Positions 47,133 to 60,475 of a DNA stretch of 64,000 nucleotides are shown here, in pieces; positions within the stretch are counted from its first letter, which is position 1; the number at the start of each line of letters is the position of its first letter. The translations under genes and the position numbers were made by a program. The DNA comes from Proteromonas lacertae (Eukaryota; Sar; Bigyra; Opalinata; Proteromonadidae): NCBI GenBank assembly GCA_002245135.1, contig NGBS01000007.1, forward strand, positions 124,001 through 188,000. Reading direction: 5' to 3'. Below the pieces are notes generated by a model, which was given only the letters and a program-made list of their open reading frames with translations, was not told the origin of the DNA and did not search any database.

Positions 47133-50100
47133 ATGGGTTTTTTATTCATATTTATTACATTTCTGTGTATTAATTGTTTATTTATTTTTATTAGGTTGCT
47201 CTACTTTAACAGAGCAGTATTTAGAGAGAAATGGAAGTGATCATGTGCAAATGTCAGATAAGTCAACAATTCAGTCTGTAATTCAAGAACAAGATGATGT
47301 ATCGAATGTTATTGTTGGGAATAAATCCGATATGAAGAGTGATATTTGCCAAAATTCTGACATTTTAGTTAAACTTTACTACCACACTGTTTATACAGTT
47401 GGAAAATTAGACAGTCAAATATACCAAGGTATAAATATGGAACCCTTAGGATTGTACGAAGGTGAAAAGAAGATTGACTTATCAAAGTTGTTTGGATCGA
47501 AAACAGTCAATGGTACACAATCTAGTTCATTATGCTTAAGTGCTGGCATATATGATATTAGAAGAAATGAAGAAATGAAATCAAATGTTGAGTATGGAGT
47601 TTTAGATATTGAAGTGGATGGTAAAATTATTTCAACAGTCAATATTAAAGATATAAACGTTGATAAAAGTGTGAAAGTGAATATAGCTAAAGAAATTGAA
47701 GAAAGATCTACAGTTAGACAGTTATCCAGTTCGATTGTGTTATCAGAGAATAGTGAATGGGGTTATTCAAACAATCCACAAAGTGATATTACTTGGAGTA
47801 ATTCAAATAATGATTGGACTGTATATTTACCATCCAAATTCCCCTCAAAGATTACAACTACCACTTATTATCGTAGAACAGTCTTACTTCCAGATATTGG
47901 ATTTATAAACTCTCCTATTATGAAGATAAAATATACTGATGGTTTAATCGTTTATGTAAATGGAATAGAAATCTTTCGAAAGAATATGCCTGTAGATGGA
48001 GTTATAACATCAGAAACAAAAGCAAGTAAATCATTCAATGAATTAATAGAATCTACCATTTCCATCCCTCAATCAGTTATTAACAGTTTAATCAATTATA
48101 TTGGTATAGAAATTCACAAATCTAATGAAAGTCCTGAAACACAAGTTGATAGTTTTTCAGTAACAATAGAAACTAATGATAGAGGATTAGAAAAAGTTAC
48201 AAATGCTGATAATGTGGATGTTACTATTAAATCAGAATCAGGTACAGAATTTGTATCAGAACATATTAATAAAATTTATGATATGAACACTATTTTTAGT
48301 GTAGATAAAATTAATACAAATTATTATCCAATTAATTTTGATTTTACATTTAAGAATCATGTAGCTAAATATTTTAATCAAATCCAAATGAGTGGATGTA
48401 CAAATGATGCTAGTACTCATCCAAAGCATATTCAGGTTTATGCTTCTGTTGATAGTGAAAATATAGAATGGATAAAACTATATGAAAATGAAGATATGGG
48501 ATATTCTACTTCAGGTTGTAAAGATATTACAACAATCCCAGTAAATGCAAATAATAAAGCTTATGAAATTTATAGATTGAAAGTTATAACAAATAATGGT
48601 AATGGTGCTTATATACAATTTCAATTGTTTATATTAAATGAATCACCTTTGTCATTATGCCAATCAAGTGATGGATTTCCTTCTACCAATATTGGTTCTA
48701 CTTCAATTACTTATTGTGGTACTGGATATAAACAAAGAAGATGTGGAGAGAATGGTGTATGGGAAGATGTTGCTAATCATGAATGTACAACGAATTATTT
48801 ATATTTATCAACCAAACCATATACAGAAAATACATTGCAATTAGGAAAAAATATAAAATCCTTATCAACTATTGTCCATGGATTAACATATTCTGGAAAT
48901 GTTTTAACAATGAGTAGTGATAATGATAATCAATTTGTTGAATTGGTTATAGTTACATTCACTGATGATTCTACTGCTAGTGTTTATGTTAGTGTATTAA
49001 ATAATGAAATAAAATGTAGTTATGGTTTTGATTCAATCAATTTATTTGAAATGGATTATGATTTAAAATTGAAGTGTAATGTTCAACCTATTGGTATTGT
49101 TGCAACTAATTTACCTTCAGGTCTTATTTGTGATAGTATTACAGGTGAAATAAGCGGAAGAATAACAACTACAACACAAGAAATAACAACAACAATTAAA
49201 TTTCATGCTGATAAAGAATTTTCATTTACAATAGTTTGGAAAACAGGTAGTTTAACAAAAGGATTAGAGTTTATTAATTGGAAAGAATCTAGAACAGATG
49301 GAATTGATAAAGATGAAAAGTTTTCAGCAATTCCATTAAATGATATGTGGGTGAAGTTTGAAAATGGATATTATGATGTAAAAGACCCAACAGTAATTAC
49401 TGATACTGAAATAATATATTCATAATGGAGGTTGTAAAACTAATTATTGGGTTCCATGCGAATATGCTGTGGCTAGAATAAGAGGATATATATACATTGC
49501 TGAAGAAGGAGATTATGTATTATCTGGAAGTTCTGATGATAGACAAAAGTTTGCATTTGGTAATTTATGAAGTTGGAAAGATATTCAACAACAGGTTATG
49601 GCAGATGAAAAGAACTTTTCCAGTTCATTTAACTAAAGGATATCATCTTGTTGGATATTTATCATGGGCTGGAGGAGGTCAGAATGATTTTAAAGCATAT
49701 TATACTAAGCCAAGTGGATAGTGAAGCAGTAAAATTAATGATATAATTTATAATGGTGGATTTTTATTAACTCATTTAGCATATGAAACAAAAACAATAG
49801 TATATAATGAAGGTGTTAGTAGAACAATAACAGCATCATATGAAGGATATCCATCAACATGGTCAATGAATACTCCAATAGTTGGTTTAAGTATTAGATT
49901 AGATGGAGCATTAGTTGGTGTTCCAACAGTGTGTGATAATCAGTTTAAATTGGTTGAAATTAGTTCAAATGGCGCAATTGATATTTCTAAAACCACTGTT
50001 CAAATCATATGTTATAATCTAAATAATAAGAATAGCAAAATCAATGGATTATCAGTGAAATATTATATTGCAAGTATTATTAATATAGATTCATTTGAAG

Positions 50101-53100
50101 AACCATCATTAGCAATTGGTTCAAAATTAATGTTAGAAAGAGTAGAAAAATCTTCAATATTCCATTCTCAAAGTGCAGATTTATGGAATGGATTAAGATC
50201 AACAATGATAAAATCATTTATAGCTGATTATAAAGGTTATTTGAATATAGAAACAGGTGGAATTTACAAAATGAAATTAAAATGTTATGATTATTGTCGA
50301 TTAGAGTTAGGAGATATAGTATTTGAAGGAGTAGGAAGTGGTTTACATGAAATAGATAAAACATTAACTCTTTCAAGTCAATTATATAAGCTTCGAATAA
50401 TTTATAAAAAGAGTGGGAATGATGAAACAAAGCAATTAGAATTTTTATATGTAAGTAGTAGTGGAAGTTATGTGCCAATTCCAAATGAATGGTTATTTAC
50501 TGATCAACCATATCCATTTATATATTCATCAATATATAACAATTATTATGTTGATGATTCTATTTCATATTCTATTATTGATAAAAATGTTGTAGTAGAT
50601 GAATTTACTTATTCAATTGAGCCATTATTACCAAAAGGTTTTAGTTTTAATAAACAAACTGGCGAAATATCAGGAACACTAACAAATGCCTATAATAAAG
50701 TAACTTATACAATAACAGCTGAAAAAGATGGAACTCAATATTTCTCTGAAATTACATTTGAAGTAAAACCAAAAGTAGAACCAGTTGTGGATTATTCAAA
50801 TGAAGGTTTAACAGGAAAGATAAATGAAGACTTTACATTATCGCCAACAAATATAGTTTGTGAGAGTATTACTTTAATTACATCAGTTGATTTTATATTC
50901 ATTGATTCAAATGGTGTTTTAACAGGTAAAGCAATTGGTTCATATTCTGCCACAATAAAAGTAGAATGTATTACTTATAAAACAATATCTGTTGATGTAA
51001 ATGTTAATATAGCAGGTTGTGATTCTGGAAATGAGTTTTTAATAATGGATTACTTAGTAAAAAATCAACCAGAAAGTGTAACATTAGAAATATTGAATGG
51101 TGAAATACCAATTTATTCCTCATCAAGTGAAGGATCATTAGAAGTGAATAAAGTATATACATTTATGCAATGTATTCCATCAACAACAAATCAATTGAAA
51201 ATCACATCGAAATCCAAATTAGGTGGTTGGTATAAATTGTATTATAGCCACAGAAATTTGTTTAAATATTCATCATTCTATAACGATGAAACAATTCTAA
51301 TAACAATGACTCCAACAAGTTATAAACCTGTATTAAGTTATGCCTCAACATCATTTGAATTTGCATTTGAGATTTATTATGAAATATATCCATCAATAGA
51401 AAATGGAGGGAAAATATTTGTAGTAACAAATGAAGAGAATTTACCAAAAGGAATGGCATTTGACAAAGAAAGTGGTTTAATTTATGGAACTCCAACAGAA
51501 GCTTCTGAAGCAAAACAAGTCAAAATAACAGTAAAGAATTCACCAAATGGGGAAATGAGCGATGAAATTACATTAACAGTTTCATCTGGTAATTGCAAGA
51601 AAGTATTCTTCGAAGTAAATTTATACATTGCAAGTGGTGATGAAAGTTTTATAACCTATAAAATGACGAAAGAAGGAAAAGAAATTCCATTATTTGATGA
51701 AAAAGTAGGTGAGAATAAGAAATATTTCTGTGAAGATCCAACAACTTATGAATTAACCTTAGGAAGCACAGGAAATCAATTTTGGGAATATAGTGATATG
51801 AGATTACAATTATTACACAATGGAGCAGTGTTATTTAGAGGAAGAAATACAGGTGGAACAAGTGAATCAAAAGCCAAAGTTAATACAAAGAATCTAATTA
51901 TATATAAAAGTCAAATCAAATATACTGAAGAGATTCAGCAGAGTAATGATTGGAGTGAATTATCGTATGATTCAAGCAATTGGCAAAATGTAGATGTTTT
52001 ACCACCATTTAATGCTGATAAATTGGTGAGATATTATATCCAATCATTTGAATTTACTGAAGATACAACTGATTTATCAATGTTTTATTTATCATTTACA
52101 TTCTCAAATGGTGGTATTAGAATGTTTATGAATGGAATAGAATTTTACAATAAATATTTACCAAAAGATGCAACAAGTGAAACATGGGGTGGTAGTTATG
52201 AAAAGAATGAAAGAAAATATTTTGTAACAGCTCCAATAACATTATTACAGAAGAATGGAAATAATATTTTAGGAATAGAATTTCATAAATCTGATAAAAG
52301 TTTAACTGGAGCAGATGAATTTAAGATAAATGAATTTCATTTATTATCTGGAATAAATACTTGTCAATTTGATAAATATACATATTTTGAAGCAGGTACG
52401 GCAGCCGAAGAATATAAATCATTTAGTTCTGAGCCATTAATTAATGCATTTAAATACAATTATAAGAGCGGTATAAAAGCAACATGGAACAAAGATACTG
52501 TTGATATTTCAAAACCTATATGGTTTGAGTTTGTATTTGCTCCAGAAGAATCAAGATGGTTTAATGGTTTACAATATAGAACTGGAAGTAATTCGAATAG
52601 ACTAGTTGAAGGATTTGAAGAAATTGGAATAAAAACATATCTAGATTCAGCTACTCGTGAATATATTCCAGTGTTTCATTATCCTGATAATACAACTGAA
52701 ACATTACAGTCTGGTTATCATTCAAAATACCTTTCAGTAAAAAGTGAGAATAATATGGCATTTAATGGAATAAGAATAAATATAACTAAACTTCATCAAG
52801 AAGATGGTGGTGATACTGCTGGCGTTTATCCTTATAGTTGTAGATTATCATGTTTTACAGATGGTGAATGGAAATCTATGCCAAATGGAGAAACTAGCAA
52901 AATTAGTTGCGGAAAAGGATCAAATAGTTTTATAACCAGAACATGCGGAGATAATGGAGAATGGGGCGAAGTTAATTATTCTGCTTGTGGAAGTAAATGC
53001 GAAAAAACAGTGTATGGTATAGCAATAGATGTATATAAAGATGTTGATATTGAAGTGAAATGTCCAAATGATCAGAATAAGAAATGGACAGGAAAATGTG

Positions 53101-56100
53101 CAGAAGGTAACACATTTACTAATGTAAAAGATGATTGTGTTACTGTTACGTATCCAGAGAATTATATTACTCAAAGTGGTAAAGATATAAGTATAACTCC
53201 AACAATATCTGAAAATCCTCCAACTGTTACATTTACAAAAAAATCTGGTCCTGATTTTGTAACAGTAGATTCATCCACAGGTGTTGTAAGTGGAACAATT
53301 CCATCAGATGATTTAGAAGGTAAAGTATATGAATTGGAAGTATATTTACAACCTTCTGAAATAATATTCAAAATAAAGATCGAAATAAAAGAAGAATCAA
53401 ATAATGATGAATTTTATAGATTAATAACTACAAATAGCGAAACAGCTGAAATAACCAAATCATATGTAATTGATATGAGTAAATGGAAAGTTCCTGAATC
53501 TTTATCATTTAAGATATTAAAAACTAGTGGTGATTATACAGTGAAGATGAAGCATTATATAAAAGAAAATGAGAAAAATGTATTGAGTTTATTTGGTTCA
53601 TTGGAAAATCAAATAATTGAACATTTACATTTGATAATAGAATCTCATGATGGAAATAGCGCAAATCCTTTACTTAAAACCACCGAAAATGGAATATTTA
53701 ATCAAATAAAGAATAGTTATTTGTATGATGTGGAATTGAAATTAAATCCAAATATTGAAATGATTCAAAGTGAAGAAGAAAAAACCTTCGGTTTATTGAG
53801 TAATTCAATGGAGAATGTAATAATGATTCATGTTGGAATCTATTTTGATGGAAAGATATCAATCGATTCAAATGAACATAAATCAACTTTTGGCTTAATA
53901 AGTGGTATGATAAAGAATATCGAAGGAAAAGAAGTGAGTGGAATATTTGTGAAAGGAAATGAATATAGTTTTACATCTACCAGAGATTATAATGAGGATC
54001 AATTTGTATATAATGGTTTGATGTTTGGTGAAGGAAAAGATGTAATAATATCCTATAGTTATAGTGATATAAATAAATATAATGCTAAAATAAAAAGAGG
54101 TATAAGTATTAGTCTTACAATATCACATGGTTTGACTGATTCAAGTTTTATAAAATTCTTTAGATGTTTTGTTATTATTCGAGAAATAGTGAATATTGAA
54201 ACAGCAGATTGGACATTCTTTGGTCCATTTATTAGTAGAAGTAATACTCCAGTTTATGTAGATGAATGTTGGAGTGATATAAAATTTGGTAAATTAGATG
54301 GAAAAATGGATATAGTAGGATTTAGAGGTAATTTTGAAAGTAGTACTGAAAATGCTAAGTTAGAATTATCAAATAGTTATAGTAATTGGGAATTTACACA
54401 ATCAACAATTGGTGAAGTAAATATAAATTGTATAGCCAAATATGGAGTTGGTAGTTCAATAATAAAGAATGTCTATGTTTCAATAACAGTTAGTTCTGAT
54501 GAAATATTATTTCATAAAATATATAAAATAAGTGAAGGAAGTAACCCAAATTTAATGAACAATGTTTATATTCAAATACCAAATAAATATAAAGTAGAAG
54601 GAGTTGGATCAGTAGAAATAGTTGATGAAACATCTGATATAAAAGAAAAGCCATATAAATATTTGAATGGATTCTTTACAAAAGATACAAAACTATATTA
54701 TTCCACAATGCCAAGATATGATGGAAATAAAATAATTGATGAATATAAGCTATTAGAAAATGTTGATATATCATTTGATGAAAATTCTTATCCATATTAT
54801 AACAAAGTGAAATCTGTTTGGTATAGAAATGAGATTAGTTTAAATCCAATATATAAAGATGATGTGAAAGATAGTTATGTGTTATATTTATTATTGAAAG
54901 AAGGAAATGAAGAAAGTGTTGTATCAATAAGTGAAAATGGTTGTATAAGTGGAGTAAGTGTAACCTTGAAGAGTTGGTCAACAACACAATCATCTGTATA
55001 TTCAATGACAGAAACACTAAGTAAAAACTCATGTACAGCTAACTCATATAATAAATTTAATTATGATATAAATGGAATAACAAGTGGAAGATCTGAAATA
55101 ATTGAAGTAGAGAATAAAAATGTAAATCCATCATATACAGTTAGTTACAAAGAGTATGTAGAAGAGAAGAGTGAATTTAATATGATATTTACATTACCAT
55201 ATCCATATGAAATAGTTGTAAGTGGAAGCACAATAATAACAAAGAAGTCATTTGAAAATGTGAAATATTTACCTCATGAATATGAATCGAAATTAATAAT
55301 GAGTGTTGGTGATGTAGAAAATGATAAAGAAGAAACAGTGAATATTTGTGTAAAATCTCCATTAGCTTATACTGAAGAAAGTGGAAAATGTTTTGATTTG
55401 ACTGTAAAGATAGAAAATGAAAAAATAACAACTGCATCTTCAACAACTGAACCTTCAACAACTGAACCTGCAACAACTGAACCTGCAACAACTGAACCTT
55501 CAACAACTGAACCTGCAACAACTGAACCTGCAACAACTGAACCTTCAACAACTGAACCTGCTACGACTAAACCAAATAATAATTTTTATGATATAATTAC
55601 TCAAAATCAAGTTGAAATACTACTTGATAAATCATATATAGTTGAAATGAAAGATTGGAATATTCCATCATCTGAGAGTATAAAATTCTCCAAATTAATA
55701 GGAAAAGGTGATGAAACAAGAATAGTATTAAAATTTGATAAGAACAGTGGTGAATCAAAGAATCTTCAATTATTTGGTGATTTAGATGGTAAATTGTTTG
55801 AACATCTTCATTTTGTGATTGAAACAACACAGTCAGATAATACATTATCATTACATACGAATGGAATATTTAATCAAATAAAGAATAGTTATTTGTATGA
55901 TGTGGAATTGAAATTAAATCCAAATATTGAAATGATTCAAAGTGAAGAAGAAAAAACCTTCGGTTTATTGAGTAATTCAATGGAGAATGTAATAATGATT
56001 CATGTTGGAATCTATTTTGATGGAAAGATATCAATCGATTCAAATGAACATAAATCAACTTTTGGCTTAATAAGTGGTATGATAAAGAATATCGAAGGAA

Positions 56101-59100
56101 AAGAAGTGAGTGGAATATTTGTGAAAGGAAATGAATATAGTTTTACATCTACCAGAGATTATAATGAGGATCAATTTGTATATAATGGTTTGATGTTTGG
56201 TGAAGGAAAAGATGTAATAATATCCTATAGTTATAGTGATATAAATAAATATAATGCTAAAATAAAAAGAGGTATAAGTATTAGTCTTACAATATCACAT
56301 GGTTTGACTGATTCAAGTTTTATAAAATTCTTTAGATGTTTTGTTATTATTCGAGAAATAGTGAATATTGAAACAGCAGATTGGACATTCTTTGGTCCAT
56401 TTATTAGTAGAAGTAATACTCCAGTTTATGTAGATGAATGTTGGAGTGATATAAAATTTGGTAAATTAGATGGAAAAATGGATATAGTAGGATTTAGAGG
56501 TAATTTTGAAAGTAGTACTGAAAATGCTAAGTTAGAATTATCAAATAGTTATAATAACTGGTTATTTAGTGAATCAACTGGTGATTCGGTTGTTATAAAC
56601 TGTTTGGCCAAATATACATCAAGTAGTTCATCGATGAATAATGTTTATGTTTCGATAAGTGTAATTTCAAATGATATAACGTTGGGTAAGATAGTAAAAG
56701 TAGGTGGAGGAAGTGATGCTACAATCAAATCAGTTTATATTCAAACACCAAAAGATTTTAATGTTGAAGGACTTGAAACAGTGGTAGTATTAGATGAAGA
56801 ATCTGATATAAAAGAAAAACCATATAAATATATGAATGGATTTCATTCCAATGAAGATAAATCTAGATTATCTTATTCTAAAATGCCAAAATATGATGGA
56901 AGTAAAATAATTGATGAATATAGAATATTGGAGAATGTTGATATTCGATTTGATGATAATAATAATCCATAATATGTTCAAATCAAACGATATATTCTAT
57001 TTAAGTGATATTCCCTTATCAAAATTATACAAACAAAACATTAATGATAAAGGTTATAGTTTATATTTATTATCAAAAGAAAACAAAAATGAAATATCAA
57101 TTGATTATTCATCATCTTGTTTAAATGTTAATAAATCTCTAGTAGATGTAGGTGAATTACACTCAATTGAAGTAAAATTATCAAATGATTGTTTAACTCA
57201 ATTCTACAATCATTTTGAATTAAATATAAAATCTAGCAATACAATAATAACAATTCCAATTAATGTAATTAATACAGAAAAAGATCCAATAATGAAAATA
57301 GAACCAGAAGGAATAATTAAAGAAAACTCTCACTTATATTTATTATTTGATGATATAACTTGTGAAATAAATAAACTACAAGGATATTCAGAAATATTGA
57401 GTTTAAAGAAAGTAGAAATCAATCATGAAATAGATTACACTTATAGTAAAGTCGAAATATCAATAAGCAGAATATCAACAGTAGAAGCATATTATAATAC
57501 AACAGAAGAAATATGTATGAGATATTATTTCAATGGCTATGCTGAATCGAAAGATAAATGTATGGAATTTACAATAACAATAGAACATAAATTCCAACCT
57601 ACTATTCCTCCACCTCCTTTAATATCAGTTGATTTACCATCTTATCATGTTGAAGTAAATATAGAAATAAACAAAATTATACCTGATTCAATCTATACAG
57701 TAGAAAATGTGAATAAAGAAGCAAAAGAATTGAATTTCAAACCATCAATAAAGAATCACTTAAAAATCGAAAATGCAATAACAAAGAATAAAGAGAATGA
57801 TGTAAATGCACTTCCATATGCTTCAGAATCAACAACTAAAGAATTTATAAAACCATTTGAAAAAACAAAGAATGATATTATATCATTTACTCAATCTCAT
57901 TCAATAAAAATGGATGATTATCAACCTCTAACAATTGAAAATGGAAAAAGAATCGATTTTGGTAATAACAAATTGAATTTACATTTTTCTTTATTTAATA
58001 ATAGAAGAAGATTATTGAATGAAGAGAATAACAAATCATATTCAATGAGATTATTTGGTGATTTGAATAATGTAACAATTGAAAATGTGGAAATTAATAT
58101 TTATATGAAAGGAAATGGAAATGAGATAGTAATAAGAGAATGTGGAATATTTGGTTCATTAAATAATTCCACATTGAAGAATATAAAACTGAAATTCTTT
58201 AATAATATTCGATTTGATTGTAATTCAAATTCAACAGTGAATGGATTAATAAGTGATAAAAGTGAGAATGTGATATTTGAGAATGTTGAAATAGACTTCT
58301 ATAAAGACAATACAAGAACAATGGCAATAGAAAATAAAGATTCAAATATATTTGGAATGATAGTTGGTGAAGGAAGTAATACTAGAATAATCAATTGTAA
58401 TTTATTTGGCGATATAATGACAGTTATAAATAATGGAAATAATACCAAAGATAATAGCAGTATATATGGTGGATTGATAGGAAAATGCAATGATAAATGT
58501 GAAATAAGTAAATCATATATTCAGGTGAATAGTATTCTGTTATATCAAAGTATAATATTTGGTGGTTTAATTGGTTCATTGAATGATGAAAGTGAGATGA
58601 AAGTATGTGATTCATTTGTTTATATAGAAAGTGGTTTAAGAATTGGAGTAGATAAAGATCAAAAAGAGTTTGTATATGGAAGTTTTATTGGTGATACAAA
58701 CAAATATAAAGAAGTGAATATTGACAATAGTTGGGCAATTTTCATAACAATGGGAATAGAAATAAACACAACAACAACCAATTTTGGTGGAATGATAGGA
58801 AGAATAGGTGAAATAGACAAAGAAAATACAATAATCATAACAAATTCTTCAATGCAAATGCCAATTGGTCATAACACATTCATATTTAGAAAGGAAAATG
58901 GTGAAATTGAAAAATCACCAAACATTGGTTTTATATTTGGAAGAAATATAACCAAACTTGAATCATATAAATTAGATCATACAATGGCTTATGTAGAATC
59001 ATGTAATCCAAATTCTAATTGTATATCTCCTCAAATGTATTATCAACCAACTGGACAATATCCAACTTCATCAGGAAGAATATTAACTCCAACAGATAGT

Positions 59101-60309
59101 AATTATTGTAGTGGTTCTGGAGCATTAATTATTAATTCAATATTTGGTAGTCTTGAAGCTCAAGGAAATAATTTCTGTAATTCTTTTGGTAAAACAACTT
59201 GTGAAGGATATAATGGAATATGTTATGATGCAACATCATATAGTCCATGTAAATTACCAAAAGAAAAAGTTGATTTGGTATTAAATAGAGATAGAATGAA
59301 ATCTCCAACAAGTAGAAAATTATGTCCGAATGATTGTAATTCTAATGGAGTTTGTGTATATGGAGAATGTCGATGTTTTCCAGGTTTTACTTCATTTGAT
59401 TGTAGATTAAGAACATGTCCATTTGGAAGCCCAATTTCTAATCCATCAAATGAATATGAGAAAGAAAAAAGAGTGAATTATGAATGTTCAAATCAAGGAA
59501 GATGTAATAGAAAGAGTGGATTATGTGAATGTTTTAATGGATTTGAAGGAAATGCTTGTCAAAGAACAAAATGTCCAAATGAATGTTCAAATCATGGAAT
59601 TTGTATGACAGTAAGTGAAGCTGAATTAAAGAAAGAAAAAGATAATATAAATGATAATGATAAATACAATTATGATATAAACTACATAAAGAAATATGAA
59701 AAATGGGATAAAGATTCAATTCAAGTTTGTGTTTGTGATAAAGAATATCGAGGGGTTGATTGTTCAATTCGAAAATGTCCTTATGGTTATTTGGCTGATA
59801 GTGAATGTGATTCATTACCTCAAAGTGAAATTACAATTACATATTCAGGAACAATTTCTAATGATAATGATAAAATCTATGTGAAATATACAGATCCATT
59901 TGATAGAAAATGGTTTACAAAGAGTTTTAGTATTAAATTACAGAAGGAATGGTTAGATGCTTTAGGTTCTTTACCACCAGATACAATATCAATAGAAGAT
60001 GTTATGGTAGATGATAAATCAAGTAATCCAATCACAATTTACATAACCTTCTCAAAACATCAAACTGGAAGACAATATCCATTAGAAATAATCGGAAGTA
60101 AAGAAATGAAAGAGATTGATAAATTGAAAGATAGAAAGGATAATGGTATTCTTAACATCGAGAAAGGTGATTTGAAATATGAAATGGATTATACTCAAAG
60201 ATCTTCAGAATGTAGTAATAATGGAATTTGTGATACAAAGAGTGGAATATGTAACTGTTTTGATGGATTTAGAGGAATTGCTTGTTCTGAAGTTGATACA
60301 ACATTTTAA
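47133..60309 (+). CDS. giant secreted modular glycoprotein, about 4,380 codons, with several +1 frame breaks
   Basis: Exon 1 47133-47166 encodes a signal peptide (MGFLFIFITFLC), then a 28-nt intron and 47195-60309. Long open segments: 47195-49425, about 49736-56972 and about 56971-60309. Modules in order: galactose-binding-like folds with VNGIEIF and MNGIEFYNKY; Cys modules (YCGTGYKQRRCGENGVW; RTCGDNGEWGEV); Ig-like repeats with the LPxGxxFxxxTGxISG signature; a PA14-like segment (IYIAEEGDYVLSGSSDD, HLVGYLSWAGGG); two 1.5-kb paralogous modules sharing an identical core; an STTEP linker; a beta-helix region (IYGGLIGK, IFGGLIGS); and C-terminal tenascin-type EGF repeats (CPNDCNSNGVCVYGECRC). 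No C-terminal membrane helix, so probably cell-wall, scale or matrix bound. Frame changes at 49425, about 49568 and 56972 are all +1; 49718-49750 also has stops. Functional status is uncertain. Confidence 0.75.
53688..54381 (+). repeat. long internal repeat, unit 1 (694 bp)
   Basis: Appears base-identical to 55860-56553 by eye (offset 2172 bp), coding about 231 identical residues. Sequences on both sides remain homologous but clearly diverged. Confidence 0.85.
55440..55574 (+). repeat. STTEP/ATTEP-coding tandem repeat
   Basis: Nine 15-nt units encoding S/A-T-T-E-P (last one ATTKP). A mucin-like linker, likely O-glycosylated, between two large modules of the giant protein. Confidence 0.9.
55860..56553 (+). 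repeat. long internal repeat, unit 2 (694 bp)
   Basis: Second copy of 53688-54381 within the giant glycoprotein; both lie at the same place in two otherwise diverged paralogous modules. Confidence 0.85.
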
Positions 60310-60475
60310 TTCTAAAAATATACAAGTATTGATTTTGTTTGTTTATTGGGTTAACTCATTTCCATATATTCTTATAATTTCACATTAAGCGATAAATAAA
60401 GATGAAAAATGTATTAAAAGTGTACTTGTGTTTTGATAAAATAAAACAGAACAATTAATTAAAACGTAGTTATAT

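Noticed and set aside
49568-49640. Continuing the pre-break frame through TGA at 49568
   Set aside because: It gives a plausible polar peptide but needs a read-through plus another shift; the +1 frame at TTA-TGA-A needs only one event. I could not decide firmly between them.
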